Below, in pieces: positions 22,673 through 35,800 of a DNA stretch of 64,000 bases; position 1 is the first letter of the stretch, and each line of letters opens with the position of its first letter. The notes under the pieces are model-generated. The model worked only from the letters and a program-made list of their open reading frames with translations, was not told the DNA's origin and ran no database searches. The DNA comes from Thinopyrum elongatum (taxonomy: Eukaryota > Streptophyta > Magnoliopsida > Poales > Poaceae): NCBI GenBank assembly GCA_011799875.1, contig CM022302.1:318846144-318910143 (forward strand). The letters are read 5' to 3'. Made by a program: the position numbers and the translations under genes.

Positions 22673-23916
22673 TGATGACCCACAAGTATAGGGGGTCTAT
22701 CATAGTCCTTTCGATAATTAAGAGTGTTGAACCCAACGAGGAGCAGAAGGAAATGACAAGCAGTTTTCAGCAAGGTATTTTCTGCAAGCACTGAAATTAT
22801 CGGTAACGGATAGTTTTGTGATAAGATAATTTGTAACGGGTAACAAGTAAAAAGTGTAACAAAGGTGCAGCAAGGTGGCCCAATCCTTTTTGTAGCAAAG
22901 GACAAGCCTGGACAAACTCTTATATAAAGCAAAGCGCTCCCGAGGACACATGGGAATTGTTGTCAAGTTAGTTTTCATCATGCTCATATGATCCGCGTGC
23001 GTTACTTTGATAATTTGATACGTGGGTGGACCGGTGCTTGGGTGTTGTCCTTACTTGAAAAAGCCTCCCACTTATTATTAACCCCTCTGGCAAGCATCCG
23101 CAACTACAAAAGAAGAATTAATATAAATCTAACCATAGCATGAAACATGTGGATCCAAATCAGCCCCTTACGAAGCAACGCATAAACTAGGGTTTAAGCT
23201 TCTGTCACTCTAGCAACCCATCATCTACTTATTACTTCCCAATGACTTCCCCTAGGCCCAAATCATGGTGAAGTGTCATGTAGTCGACATTCACATAACC
23301 CCACTAGAGGAAAGACAACATACATCTCATCAAAATATCGAACGAATACCAAATTCACATGATTACTTATAACAAGACTTCTCCCATGTCCTCAGGAACA
23401 AACGTAACTACTCAAAAAGCATATTCATGTTCATAATTAGAGGGGTAATAAATATCATTAAGGATCTGAACATATGATCTTCCACCAAATAAACCAACTA
23501 GCATCAACTACAAGGAGTAATCAACACTACTAGCAACCCACAGGTACCAATTTGAGGTTTTGAGACAAAGATCAGATACAAGAGATGAACTAGGGTTTGG
23601 AGAGGAGATGGTGCTGGTGAAGATGTTGATGGAGATTGACCCCCTCTCGATGAGAGGATTGTTGGTGATGACGATGGCTTTGATTTCCCCCTCCCGGAGG
23701 GAAGTTTCCCCTGCAGAACAGCTCCGCCGGAGCCCTGGATTGCTTCTGCCCAGGTTCCGCCTCGAGACGGCGGCGCTTCGTCCCGAAAGCTTCCTTATGA
23801 TTTTTTTTTCAGGTCAAAAGCCACCATATAGCATAAGATGGGCACCGGAGACCTGCCAGGGGGCCCACAAGCCCTAGGGGCGAGCCCCCAGGCTTGTGGC
23901 CACCTGGTGGGTCCCC
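22673..23916 (-). repeat. Element C, 3' LTR, first part (left of D)
   Basis: It matches 44351 onwards up to the GC-rich block near the CACCTGGTGGGTCCCC sequence, where element D is inserted. It lacks about 15 bases of the palindrome right arm found in the right LTR (near 45555-45580). Confidence 0.88.
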
Positions 23917-26900
23917 TGTAACACCCCATGTATTAATCTACAGTAATCACCCTTTTGATTATGCCATGTCATCATGATCAACAATGATCAATCATCATTG
24001 GTATCATATCTCTTTTCAAATTCAAATTCAAATGGAAATTCAAACTGAAAGTGCAAATAAAAGTTGTCCAAACCCAAAGACTAAAATGTTCATTAAATAA
24101 CAAATATTCCAGAGGCAATTCTAAAATTGTAACCAACATTTAATTAACAAATTAAGTGACTCTAACAGTAGCAAAACAACACTATTTACTACCTTCTTAA
24201 TTAAATAAAATCCCAAATGAAAACCTTTGGACTCAAAACCTTTTTATTGCAGTGGCATAAAATGCACCATATTTATTTGGGCCAGTCTCATATTTTAGAA
24301 AAGTCTTTTGGAATGAAATTAAAAGGCAAAACAGTAAAGAAAAAGGAAAACAGAAAAGAAAAGAAAAAGAAAAGAGCCCACCACCACCTGGGCTCTAGCC
24401 TACAGAGCCGGCCCAGCCCGCGCAGCGCCTTTCCCTCACCCCCGCACTGCTCCTCCCCGCTCGCTGTCGAACACCCCGTGCACATGCACTGGCCCCCCTC
24501 TCTCTGGACGACAGCGCGCCCCGCGCTCGCTGTGATTGATGGGCTACGCCTGCACCCCGCCCCCCCCCCCCCCCCGGGTTCCCCCTGGCACCCCTTCTCC
24601 ATCCCCCCCCCCTCGCTCGTCCTCTCCATTCCTCTCGTCCGGGCGGTGCCATGGCCTCGCCATCGTAGGCCATGCGAACACCGGCAATCGCTCGTCCCCG
24701 CGTCTTGTCCAGAAGCTCTGGAGCCCTCATCTCCGTCAAGCTGCTGCTCTGCTTCGTCTCGGGGAGCAGCTCCAACACCTCATCGTCTCCATCAACGCCC
24801 GCGGCCACCAAAACTTCGTCGCGTTGATCCCCTGCTCTGCTGCTTCTAAACCGATCAACGAGCACTCCGTACGCTCCTCGGTGAGCTCCGCATCCTCCCC
24901 TTCCCCCATCTTGCGTGAGCACGAGCCGTAGCTAGCTGTCACCATTGCCGTGCTCCTGTTTCCACCTTGGAGCTCGTGGCTCATGCCCTCGTCCACCCTG
25001 TGCTAAGTCGTCGCCTCCGCCGTGTTTTCGGAGAGCCCAAGCATCGCGTATGCACAGTAGTTCATCTCGGGCGAGCCCCTGGGCTCGACCCCAAGCTTAC
25101 CGTATTCCGGCCGTCGCTAGAATGGATGCGGCCATCGCTGCGTTTCATCCCGGCCTCCGTTTACCACCCCGGTGGATGCGCGCATGCGCTGGCGATCGAA
25201 TGTGGGTCGCGGCGTTTGATTTGGCCAACCGTAGCCGATTTCCAGCCATTCCCGAGCGCGCCGCCGCTAAATATGGTCGCCGGAGCCATCTCCGGCGCCG
25301 TTGCCGACAACGCTGACGTGGATGTCCACGTGGACCTCCCCACAGCCGCTGCCACTGGGCCCCTGGGTCCCGTTGACCCAGTCAAATGCTGACTGGGCAA
25401 CGCCCAGTCACTGCCAGTGGGACCCCCAGGGGCCCCGTTGACCGGTCAGCTGTTTCGCTGACCACTGACGTAATGATGACATAAGCCTGACATCATAAAT
25501 CGATTTCTGCGAATTTAGTAATTTAAATAATTCAGAAAATTAATAAAACTTTAGAAAATCATATCTTTTAAACCGTAACTCCGATGAAAATAATTTATAT
25601 ATGAAAAATGCTCAGAATTTCAAGACAAATCCGAATACGCGGTCCGTTCGTCCGTCACACGTCTCTAACTACCTGAACATGGGACATTCCCCCTCCGGAT
25701 CACCTGTCCGAAAATGCAAACTTTGGGAAAACTTTCCCGGATGTTATTCCCCCTTCACCTATGTCGTGTAGCACTACGATAGGTCACCCCTAGCACCGTG
25801 TATCTTATTGTCATGCATCTGTTTGCTTGTATTTACTGTTTCTTCCCCCTCTTCCTAGTCGCTAGACCCCGAGACCGCTGACGATGTCCTGAAGATCGAT
25901 GACCCCACTGACGACCTTGCCCTTGCCGCCGAGCAACCAGGCAAGCTCCCCCTTTGATCATCCCGATATCGCCCATTCTATTTTCTCATGCTTGCATTAG
26001 AATTGCTGCTGCTGCTGCTTTACCTATTCTGATGCATAGCCTGTTTACTGTAACCTGTTGTTGACAATTACCAGCATATCCTAAACTGCTTAGTATAGGC
26101 TGGGTAGAGACCTATCACTGACCCCCACTTTTCCCGACTGCCCCGCTGGATTATCAGAAGACCCGATCAACGGGATTGAAGACCAGGCCCCGGCACCGCA
26201 CATCACCCCCTTAGTTGTAACGACACTGCAGCGTTACTATCGAGTGCCGAGGGTGAAACCTCCTGTAGCACTTCTGATGTTAACTCTGTAGAGTAGCTAT
26301 TCGGTCGTGGTCATCGAGGGTGATGCCTCCTTCCCCACTTCCGATAACGACGCCGTCGTACAACACCTCAAGTGTGAACCCATCGAGGGTGATTCCTCCG
26401 AGTTCACCTTGACGGATACATCGAGTGGGAATTCAACGAGGGTGATACCTCAGATTCCTCTGATGTATTGGACACACGGATACTTGGACTTTACACTGTT
26501 ACTTGGATAGGCGGGTCGACCCTGAGGGGTACCCGCGTGCGCCTGAGAGGCGAGTATTGTGAAGACGGGTTGCCTGTATGGTGCCCGAGTGATGAATACG
26601 AGGCGCGGCCGGGCATTGTTAACCCTTGCAGCAAGTCTTTGAGACGGGGCGACGGGGTCACATCTTTCGTGAGTCTCTGCTCGTTACCGCAAGCCCAAGG
26701 TACTAACGATTTGGATATTTGATCCGAGCAGGCCTCTGGCCTGATAGCACTAATCATCACGTGGGCATAGTATGGGCGTTTTGCATCGTGGCTTCAGCCG
26801 AAAGTTCTGTCAGACATCCAGTTCAGCATTGTGGCATGGTCGGATCGTACCGGCCATCTGAGGCGGTGCTGGTATCCACCCTGCACACAACGACCCGGAG

Positions 26901-27935
26901 TGCACAGGGCGATGGCCCAAGACCCTTGAGTGCTTAGGATGTAGACCGGCGGGGACCTCTCTGCTGAGCTCTAGGTAGGGCTGCGATGTATCGTTTGGCC
27001 GAGGCCGGGCATGACCCAGGAAAGTGCGTCCGGCCGGAGTTAATCGAGCGTGTTGGGTAAGTCGGTGCCCCCTGCAGGGAAGAACACATCTATCGATAGC
27101 CGGTCCTATGGTAAAGGACACTCGGAGTTGTATCCTGATTGATACAATTAGAACTGGATACTTGGATACTATGGCTCTGGGATTGCTTCTCGCAGGGAGT
27201 CGAGAAGGGATCTCCGGACGAGGTTGATGACTGTATGGCTCTGGGATTGCTTTCTCGCAGGGAGTCGAGAAAGGATCTCTGGGTGAGGTTGATATCATTA
27301 CTGCTACATTATATTGTACTGTTCTACTCTCTTCTATTGCTGCAAGACCACTGAAGATGCTAGTCTTCGACAGGACTAGGCCTTCTCTCTATTTTGGCAT
27401 TTCTGTAGCCCAGTCCACATATACAGCCTTCCTTTGAAAATGTTGCATATGTAGTGTAGATCCTTGCTTGCTGAGTACTTCTGAGTACTCACGGTTGCTT
27501 TGTTTTCCTTTTTCTCCCCAAATCAGTTTGTCGTGACCAAAGGACGGAGCCCCTAAGACAGCTGCCCCCGTCGATCGACTACTACTACCCCGAGGATGGT
27601 TACTACTACGAGCTGACTGACGTCCAGGAGTAGGTTCGGAGGGTCCCAGGCAGGAGGCCTGCGCCTTTTGATCGTAGTGTTTTATTTTGCCCCGCCTTTC
27701 TAAAGGCCTCTCTGTTTTTGTTTCATATATGTACTCAGATATCTGATGCTTCCGCTGACGCTTGTATGCGAGCTTTTGTATTTCGAGCTCTCAAGGCCCC
27801 TGGCTTGTAATATAAAGCTTGTATGACTTTATTTATGTTTTAGAGTTGTGTTGTGATATCTTCCCGTGAGTCCTTAGGCTTGATCATGTGCATTTGCGTG
27901 TATGATTAGTGCACGATCGAGCCGGGGGAGTCACA
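23917..27935 (+). repeat. Element D, 5' LTR
   Basis: In the first 400 bases, four differences from the 3' LTR are counted by eye; the GC-rich middle (about 24,400-24,650) differs more because of C-runs. It contains four GAGGGTGANNCCTC motifs (from 26249, 26316, 26385 and 26438), a 64-bp direct duplication (27171-27297) and a TATA box at 27811-27817. Long frames in its GC-rich part are shared by both LTRs and are not considered genes. Confidence 0.92.
27811..27817 (+). promoter_or_regulatory. TATA box of the element D 5' LTR
   Basis: TATAAAG lies about 118 bases before the LTR end, leaving room for a short R-U5. It is kept in the 3' LTR (near 36,768). Confidence 0.5.
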
Positions 27936-27938
27936 AGT

Positions 27939-27956
27939 TGGTATCAGAGCCAGGTT
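27939..27956 (+). other. Primer-binding site of element D (initiator tRNA-Met)
   Basis: TGGTATCAGAGCCAGGTT begins three bases after the LTR and is complementary to the 3' end of initiator tRNA-Met, the usual primer of chromoviruses and many Copia elements. Confidence 0.85.
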
Positions 27957-28493
27957 TCGATCCTGGGACCTGTGGGTTATGGGCCCACATCGCCAATTGG
28001 GTGGTATTAGGATCTTTTACTCCTCGACCTTTACTCTGGAACTCTGACCTCTCTCCTATTCGGGTTAAAAAATTTACTAACTCCAACATTAGGTTCTCGT
28101 GATCACATCCACCCGGTGTTCTGAAACTCCCCCCCCCCCCTTGCTTCAAGTTTGTGGGCCAGGTTCTGCTTGCAGGATCCTTTTATCGAGGGCACCCTGT
28201 GTTGTCACTTGCAGATTCCTCGCTCCAGTAGTTTTCTCCGACATGTATGTAGCCTTTGCTATGTCACGTTGTTGTAATCCTCACCGCGTGCCTGCGCGCC
28301 GCCTAGTTGTCTAGCCTTCCCTATTCAGCTGTCGTAATGCCGGATTGTAACCGAGGCTATGTGTGGCTTTGAATGTCTGGTGTGAATATGATGAAGTATC
28401 TATTGCACTTCCTTCTGTTGTGCGTGTTACTCCATGAATCATTTCATACACATGCAGATTTTCTTGCTAAACTGCCCCTGTTGATTTGACAGG
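27957..28493 (+). other. Untranslated leader of element D
   Basis: No coding frame of note between the primer site and the gag ATG. It contains a run of C (about 28129-28140). Confidence 0.6.
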
Positions 28494-29300
28494 ATGGCGG
28501 ACGATCCCCCACCTCCACCTTATATTGCCGAAATGATGCAGCAGTTTGAACTGAACCGTCAGGTTATGACCGGGATATTGGCTCAGTTCCCAAACTAGAA
28601 TGCTCATCAACAGCCTACTCCAATAACTTTGCCAGAATTCATGCGCCTCAATCCATCCACTTTTCGCAGCTCGACCGATCCAATGGATGCTGATGATTGG
28701 CTCCGTGACATTGCCTTCCAGATGAAGTCCGCCAATGTTATCCCTGACAGTTACGTCACCTATGCGACGTATCACCTGAGGGGATCAGCTGCTCAATGGA
28801 GGGAAAGCCACAAGGGTATGTTGCCTGCTGAAACCGTAACCACTTGGCAACAGATTCAGTCAGCCTTTCGTGCACGGTATATTCCTCAAGGTTTGATGGA
28901 CCAGAAGAAGCAGGAGTTCCTCAAACTCTCACAAGGCACGATGACTGTGGATGAATATCAGAGGAAATTCCTTGAATTGTCCCGCTATGTTGAAGATGAC
29001 GTCTGCACTGACGCACGCAAGCAGGAGAAATTTCGTGAAGGACTGCGTACGGATATAAACCTCGCACTTGCTATCCATGATTTTACAGACTTCGCAACGC
29101 TTGTCAGCAAATCTTTCCAAGTTGAAACTGCTCTGACTAAGTACCAGGAGTCGCTCAAGCGTACTCAAGATGTTGGCTCATCCTCGGGTCAGCCAGTTCA
29201 GAAACGTCAAGTCTGGATTCCCCACAATGTTTACCACCGACCTGCTCCAACACCAAGGCCGTCATATGTTGCACCTCGTCTGCCTTCACCGCCGAGATAG
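28494..29300 (+). pseudogene. gag of element D, with two in-frame stops and no zinc knuckle
   Basis: It starts at ATG 28494 (MADDPPPPPYIAEMMQQFEL). A TAG at 28596-28598 interrupts, and the frame continues through LRDIAFQMKSANVIPD, the gag core AAQWRESHKGMLPAE and TWQQIQSAFRARYIP. It goes on to TMTVDEYQRKFLELSRY and ends at a TAG at 29298-29300, beyond which the same frame runs into the protease. The CCHC knuckle expected before the protease is missing; only a basic [16 protein letters not shown] remains. Gag forms the particle and binds RNA. As it stands only a truncated product could be made. Confidence 0.85.
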
Positions 29301-30749
29301 CTTACGGTTCATGATGGACCGCCTGATGCTATGGCTTCTCATCAGGTTGCACCACGTCCTCCTAATGGTCGTAAGAAGAGTTGTCGAAACCGCCGATTCA
29401 GAAACCGTAATACCATACCGTCTGCTGTTGTACTTGGCCATGCCAATCACGTCAATGCTGAAAAGGCTCAGAAGGAACCGACTATCATGCTGGGAACACT
29501 CTCTGTGAATTCAGAACCAGCCTCTGTTCTCTTTGATTCAGGAGCATCGTATTCTTTTGTTTCCCAACAATTTGCTCAATCACATGAGTTATACCTGGAA
29601 GAATTACCCACTCCTCTAATGGTTCAGTCCCCGAGATCCAAGTGGCAAACCACAATGGTAAGCCCTCACAACCACATCGAGATTGGAGGTCTACTTTTTC
29701 TGGTTTCTCTCATTGTACTTGGACCTTCCGACATAGACATTATTCTCGGTATGGACTGGTTGACAGCCCATAATGCTTTGATTGATTGTGCTACTAAGAT
29801 AGTCCAGCTCACTCACCCTTCTGGCCAGATAGTCAAATACTCAGCCCGAATAGCTCAAGATGCTGAGAACCAGATATATGTTCTGAATGCATTGAATGCT
29901 TCACCTCTTGAAGGCATCGAGAACGTTCCAGTTGTTCGTGATTTTCAAGATGTCTTTCCAGAAGAACTTCCAGGAATACCCCCTGCTAGAGCTGTCGAGT
30001 TTGTCATCGACTTGAAGCCTGGCACTACCCCTATTGCGAAGCGTCCTTATAAGATGCCTCCGCACCACCTTCTTGAACTTAAGGAGGAAATCGACACGTC
30101 ACTTAAGAAAGGTTTCATCCGTCCCAGTTCCTCTGCTTGGGGAGCACCTTCACTCTTCGTCAAGAAGAAGGATGGAACTAACCGATTGGTTCAGGATTAT
30201 CGGCCCATTAACCAAGCCACAATCCAGAACAAATATCCGCTTCCCGGATCAATGATTTGTATGATCAACTTGCTGGATCATCGGTATTCTCTAAACTTGA
30301 TTTGAGGTTGGGTTACCATCAGATCCGTGTTCGCGAAGAGGATATTCCCAAGACTGCATTTGTTACTCGTTATGGCTCCTACGAGTACACTGTCATGTCA
30401 TTTGGCTTAACTAATGGTCCAGCCACATTCTCACTTGATGAATTACATCTTCATGGATTATCTCGACAAATTTGTCGTGGTGTATCTAGATGATATTCTG
30501 GTCTATTCAAAGAATAAAGAAGAACATGCTGAACACCTCCGTCTGGTACTGGAAAGGCTCCGAGAACACCAGTTGTATGCCAAATATTCCAAATGTGAAT
30601 TCTGGCTTTCTGAAGTAACTTACCTTGGTCATGTGATTTCCAAGGATGGAATTGCCGTTAACCCGGAACGAGTTCAAGCTATTCTTGACTGGACTCCTCC
30701 GAAGAACGTCAAGCAAGTGAGAAGTTTTCTTGGCCTTGCAAGCTATTGA
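29301..30749 (+). pseudogene. Protease and reverse transcriptase of element D
   Basis: The protease has the active site [17 protein letters not shown] and the second motif [13 protein letters not shown]. After a linker ([16 protein letters not shown]) the reverse transcriptase begins: [35 protein letters not shown] one-base loss near 30246 shifts the frame at YPLP, and it is shifted back near 30430. The catalytic [14 protein letters not shown] lies at about 30478-30520 in the original frame. A TGA at 30747-30749 follows GLASY. It would copy the element RNA into DNA. Confidence 0.9.
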
Positions 30750-31349
30750 TGTCGATTTGTTGAGAATTTTTCTAAGATTGCTAAGCCTTTGACTGATCTG
30801 CTTCACAAGGGCGTTAAGTTTGAGTGGACAGAAAAATGTCAGGAGAGTTTTCAAACACTCAAAGACAAGCTAACATCTGCCCTAGTACTTGCTCCTCCAG
30901 ATTCTCGCAAAGACTTCGTGATTTATTGTGACGCATCCCGTGAAGGATTAGGCTGTATCCTAATGCAAGAGCGTAAAGTGATTGCTTACGGCTCTCGACA
31001 GTTGCGTCCGCATGAAGAAAATTACCCGGTACATGATCTAGAACTGGCTGTTGTCATCTATGCACTACAGTTGTGGCGACATTGCCTTCTCGGTAATCGT
31101 TGCGAGATCTACACGGATCATAAAAGCCTGAAGTACTTTTTCACTCAACCATCTCTAAACCTCCGTCAGCAAAGATGGATGGAGGCCATTGCGGACTATG
31201 ATTTGGGTATTTCCTATACCCCTGGCAAGGCTAACGTGATGGCTAATGCCTTAAGCCGCAAGTCCTATTGCGACAACCTCATGGTTAGGCGAGCTCAACG
31301 TCGTCTTTTTGAAGAACTGTGCAAGCTGAATCTGTGTATTGTTCCATAG
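30750..31349 (+). pseudogene. RNase H of element D
   Basis: In frame with the upstream pol: [19 protein letters not shown], then [16 protein letters not shown] with the first catalytic Asp, [19 protein letters not shown] with the Glu, and [15 protein letters not shown] with a further Asp. It ends at TAG 31347-31349, where CAG is one change away. The same frame continues into integrase. Confidence 0.88.
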
Positions 31350-32822
31350 GATTCTCTTAATAACCTTGTGATACAACCAGATCTTGAGAAAGCTGTTAAG
31401 AATGCGCAAGCTAAAGATGCTGAAGTTGATCTGATGAAGCAAAATCTTCACCTTGAGAAGTACAGGGATTTCTCGCTGTCTGAAGATGGAACCTTGTATT
31501 TCAGAAACCGCATTGTGGTACCTCGCTTCGAGCTTATGACTGACAAGGTCATGAAGGAGGCACATGATACACCGCTGTCTATTCATCCGGGTAGCACCAA
31601 GATGTATCGTGATCTCCGTCAAAGGTACTGGTGGTCTAAAATGAAGCAGGACATTGCTCGATATGTTGCTGAATGTGATGTGTGCCGTCGCGTTAAAGCA
31701 GAACACCAGAAGCCTGTTGGAATTCTGCAACCACTTCCTATTCCTCTATGGAAATGGGATAAGGTTCAGATGGATTTCATTACTGGACTTCCCAGGTCAC
31801 AGAAGGGTCATGATGCTATTCTTGTCGTCGTCGACCAATTCTCTAAAGTTGCACACTTTCTGCCCGTCAAGGAAACTATCACTGCTAGTCAGTTAGCAGA
31901 GTTGTATATCTCCAGAATTGTTTCACTCCACGGTATTCCGAAGGAGATTAGTTCGGACCGTGGCGGTCTTTTCACTTCCAAATTCTGGGAAAGTTTCCAA
32001 ACAGCTATGGGAACCCATATTACCTGGAGTTCAGCTTATCACCCCCAATCCCAAGGCCAAGTCGAGCGAGTCAATCAAGTACTTGAAGACATGCTTCGGG
32101 CTTGTGTTATTTCTTTCGGTAAGAAGTGGGAAGAATCTCTTCCGTATGCCGAGTTCTCTTATAACAACAGCTATCAAGCCAGCTTGAAAATGGCTCCCTT
32201 TGAAGTACTGTATGGACGTAAGTGTCGAACCCCTCTGAATTGGTCAGAAACTGGGGAACGACCACTCGTGGGTCCGGATATTATTCAACACGCCGAAGAA
32301 CAAGTTCGTATTGTCCGGGAAAATCTCAAGGCGGCTCAGGACCGCCAGAAGAGCAACTATGATCGCAAACGATGGGGTTTGACTTATCAACCTGGTGATC
32401 AAGCTTATCTACGTGTCACTCCTATGAAAGGCACTCACCGTTTTGGAATCAAGGGCAAGCTAGCTCCACGCTACATTGGTCCTTTCCGCATTGTTGCAAG
32501 ACGTGGTCAGGTGGCGTATAAATTGGAGTTGCCGCCGCAATTCTCTCATATCCATGACGTCTTCCATGTGTCGCAACTTCGTAAATGCTTCAAGGAATCT
32601 CCGCACCGCGCAGTGGATCACGAGATGCTCGAATTGCAAGATGATCTATCTTATAAGGAGCATCTGATCCGCATCCTCGATGAATCTGAACGTCGAACCC
32701 GTCAGAAGGTTACCAAGTTCCTCAAAGTGCAGTGGTCAAATCATACTGAAGATGAAGCCACTTGGGAACGCGAGGATAATCTTCGTGCGGAATACCCCGA
32801 ACTTTTTCCTTCTACCTCTTAA
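31350..32822 (+). pseudogene. Integrase with chromodomain, intact C-terminal part of element D pol
   Basis: The frame is uninterrupted to TAA 32820-32822, 484 codons from 31368. The zinc-binding HHCC domain is at about residues 72-112 (HPGSTKMYRDL, ECDVCRRVK). The DDE core has MDFITGLPRSQKGHD, SSDRGGLFTSKFW and YHPQSQGQVERVNQ. Then come the GPF/Y-type domain (KLAPRYIGPFRIVAR) and a C-terminal chromodomain (VTKFLKVQWSNHTEDEATWE, LRAEYPELF). In chromoviruses this domain steers insertion to marked chromatin. The sequence itself is intact, but it has no start of its own and depends on the broken upstream frame. Confidence 0.93.
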
Positions 32823-32842
32823 TTCTCGGGACGAGAATTCTT

Positions 32843-32858
32843 GTTAGTGGAGGAGATT
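32843..32858 (+). other. Polypurine tract of element D
   Basis: The purine-rich run GTTAGTGGAGGAGATT directly precedes the 3' LTR. Just upstream, the inverted repeat GAATTCTCGTCCCGAGAATT type (about 32819-32840) forms a stem. Confidence 0.75.
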
Positions 32859-35800
32859 TGTAACACCCCATGTATTAATCTACAGTAATCACCCTTTTGA
32901 TTATGCCATGTCATCATGATCAACAATGATTAATCATCATTGGTATCATATCTCTTTTCAAATTCAAATTCAAATGGAAATTCAAACTGAAAGTGCAAAT
33001 AAAAGTTGTCCAAACCCAGAGACTAAAATGTTCATTAAATAACAAATATTCCAGAGGCAATTCTAAAATTGTAACCAACATTTAATTAACAAATTAAGTG
33101 ACTCTAATAGTAGCAAAACAACACTATTTACTACCTTCTTAATTAAATAAAATCCCAAATGAAAACCTTTGGACTCAAAACCTTTTTATTGCAGTGGCAT
33201 AAAATGCACCATATTTATTTGGGCCAGTCTCATATTTTACAAAAGTCTTTTGGAATGAAATTAAAAGGCAAAACAGTAAAGAAAAAGGAAAACAGAAAAG
33301 AAAAGAAAAAGAAAAGAGCCCACCACCACCTGGGCTCTAGCCTACAGAGCCGGCCCAGCCCGCGCAGCGCCTTTCCCTCACCCCCGCACTGCTCCTCCCC
33401 GCTCGCTGTCGAACACCCCGTGCGCGTGCACTGGCCCCCCCCCACCATCCCTCTCTGGACGACAGCGTGCCCCGCGCTCGCTGTGATGATTAGGGCAACC
33501 CCTGCACCCCCCCCCCCCCCCCCCCGGTTCGCCCTGGCACCCTTCTCCATCCCCCCCCCCCTCTGCTCTTCCCTCTCCATTCCTCTTGTCCGGGCGGCGC
33601 CATGGCCTCGCCATCGTAGGCCACACGAACACCGTCAACCGCTCGTCCCCGCGTCTTGTCCAGAAGCTCGGGAGCCCTCATCTCCGTCAAGCTGCTGCTC
33701 TGCTTCGTCTCGGGGAGCAGCGCCAACACCTCATCGTCTCCGTCAATGCCCGCGGCCACCGAAACTTCGTCACGTCGATCCCCTGCTCTGCTGCTTCTAA
33801 ACCGATCAACGAGCACTCCGTACGCTCCTCGGTGAGCTCCGCATCCTCCCCTTCCCCCATCTTCCATGAGCATGAGCCATAGCTAGCTGTCGCCATTGTC
33901 GTGCTCCTGTTTCCGCCTTGGAGCTCGTGGCTCACGCCCTCGTCCACCCTATGCTAAGCCGTCACCTCCGCCGTGTTTCCGGAGAGCCCAAGCATCGCGT
34001 ATGCACAGTAGTTCATCTCGGGCGAGCCCCTGGGCTCGACCCCGAGCTTACCGTATTCCGGCCGCCGCTAGAATGGATGCCGCCATCGCTGCGGTTCGTC
34101 CCGGCCTCCGTTTACCACCCCGATGGATGCGCGCGTGCGCTGGCGATCGAATGCGGGTGGCGGCGTTTGATTTGGCCAACCGTAGGCGATTTTCGGCCAT
34201 TCCCGAGCGCGCCGCCGCTAAATATGGTCGCCGGAGCCATCTCCGGCGCCGTTGCCGACGACGCTGACATGGATGTCCATGTGGACCTCCCCACAGCCGC
34301 TGCCACTGGGCCCCCTGGGTCCCGTTGACCCAGTCAAATGCTGACTGGGCAACGGCCAGTCACTGCCAGTGGGACCCCCAGGGGCCCCGTTGACCGGTCA
34401 GCTGGTCCGCTGACCACTGACGTAATGATGACGTAAGCCTGACGTCATAAATCGATTTCTGCGAATTTAGTAATTTAAATAATTCAGAAAATTAATAAAA
34501 CTTTAGAAAATCATATCTTTTAAACCGTAACTCCGATGAAAATAATTTATATATGAAAAATGCTCAGAATTTCGAGACGAATCCGAAATCGCGGTCCATT
34601 CATCCGTCACACATCTCTAACTACCTGAACATGGGACATTCCCCCACCGAATCACCTGCCCGAAAATGCAAACTTCGGGAAAACTTTCCCGGATGTTATT
34701 CCCCCTTCACCTATGTCGTGTAGCACTACGATAGGTCACCCCTAGCACCGTGTATCTTATTGCCATGCATCTGTTTGCTTGTATTTACTATTTCTTCCCC
34801 CTCTTCCCACTCACTAGACCCCGAGACAGCTAACGTTGTCCTGAAGATCGACGACCCCACTGACGACCTTGCCCTTGCCGCCGAGCAACCAGGCAAGCCC
34901 CCCCTTTGATCATCCCGATATCGCCCATTCTATTTTCTCATGCTTGCATTAGAATTGCTGCTGCTGCTGCTTTACCTATTCTGATGCATAGCCTATTTAC
35001 TGTAACCTGCTGTTGATAATTACCTGCATATCCTAAACTGCTTAGTATAGGCTGGGTAGAGACCTATCAGTGACCCCCACTTTTCCCGACTGCCCCGCTG
35101 GATTATCAGAAGACCTGATCAACGGGATTGAAGACCAGGCCCCGGCACCGCACATCACCCCCTTAGTTGTAACGACACTGCAGCGTTACTATCGAGTGCC
35201 GAGGGTGAAACCTCCTGTAGCACTTCTGATGTTAACTCTGTAGAGTAGCTATTCGGTCGTGGTCATCGAGGGTGATGCCTCCTTCCCCACTTCCGATAAC
35301 GACGCCGTCATACAACACCTCAAGTGTGAACCCATCGAGGGTGATTCCTCCGAGTTCACCTTGACGGATACATCGAGTGGGAATTCAACGAGGGTGATAC
35401 CTCGGATTCCTCTGATGTATTGGACACATGGATACTTGGACTTTACACTGTTACTTGGATAGGCGGGTCGACCCTGAGGGGTACCCGTGTGCGCCTGAGA
35501 GGCGAGTATTGTGAAGACGGGTTGCCTGTATGGTGCCCGAGTGATGAATACGAGGCGCGGCCGGGCATTCTTAACCCTTGCAGCAAGTCCTCGAGACGGG
35601 GCGACGGGGTCACATCTTTCGTGAGTCTCTACTCGTTACCGCAAGCCCAAGGTACTAACGGTTTGGATATTTGATCCGAGCAGGCCTCTGGCCTGATAGC
35701 ACTAACCATCACGTGGGCATAGTATGGGCGTTCTGCATCGTGGCTTCAGCCGAAAGTTCTGTCAGACGTCCAGTTCAGCATTGTGGCACGGTCGGATCGT

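Noticed and set aside
24217..25392. Long open frames on both strands in the GC-rich part of the element D LTR
   Set aside because: They recur at the same place in the other LTR (33,159-34,328), differ by frameshifts in C-runs, and lie in LTR sequence; composition explains the openness.
26307..27354. Several frames of 67-162 codons in the element D LTR
   Set aside because: Shared by both LTRs, without recognisable domains, and upstream of the TATA box.
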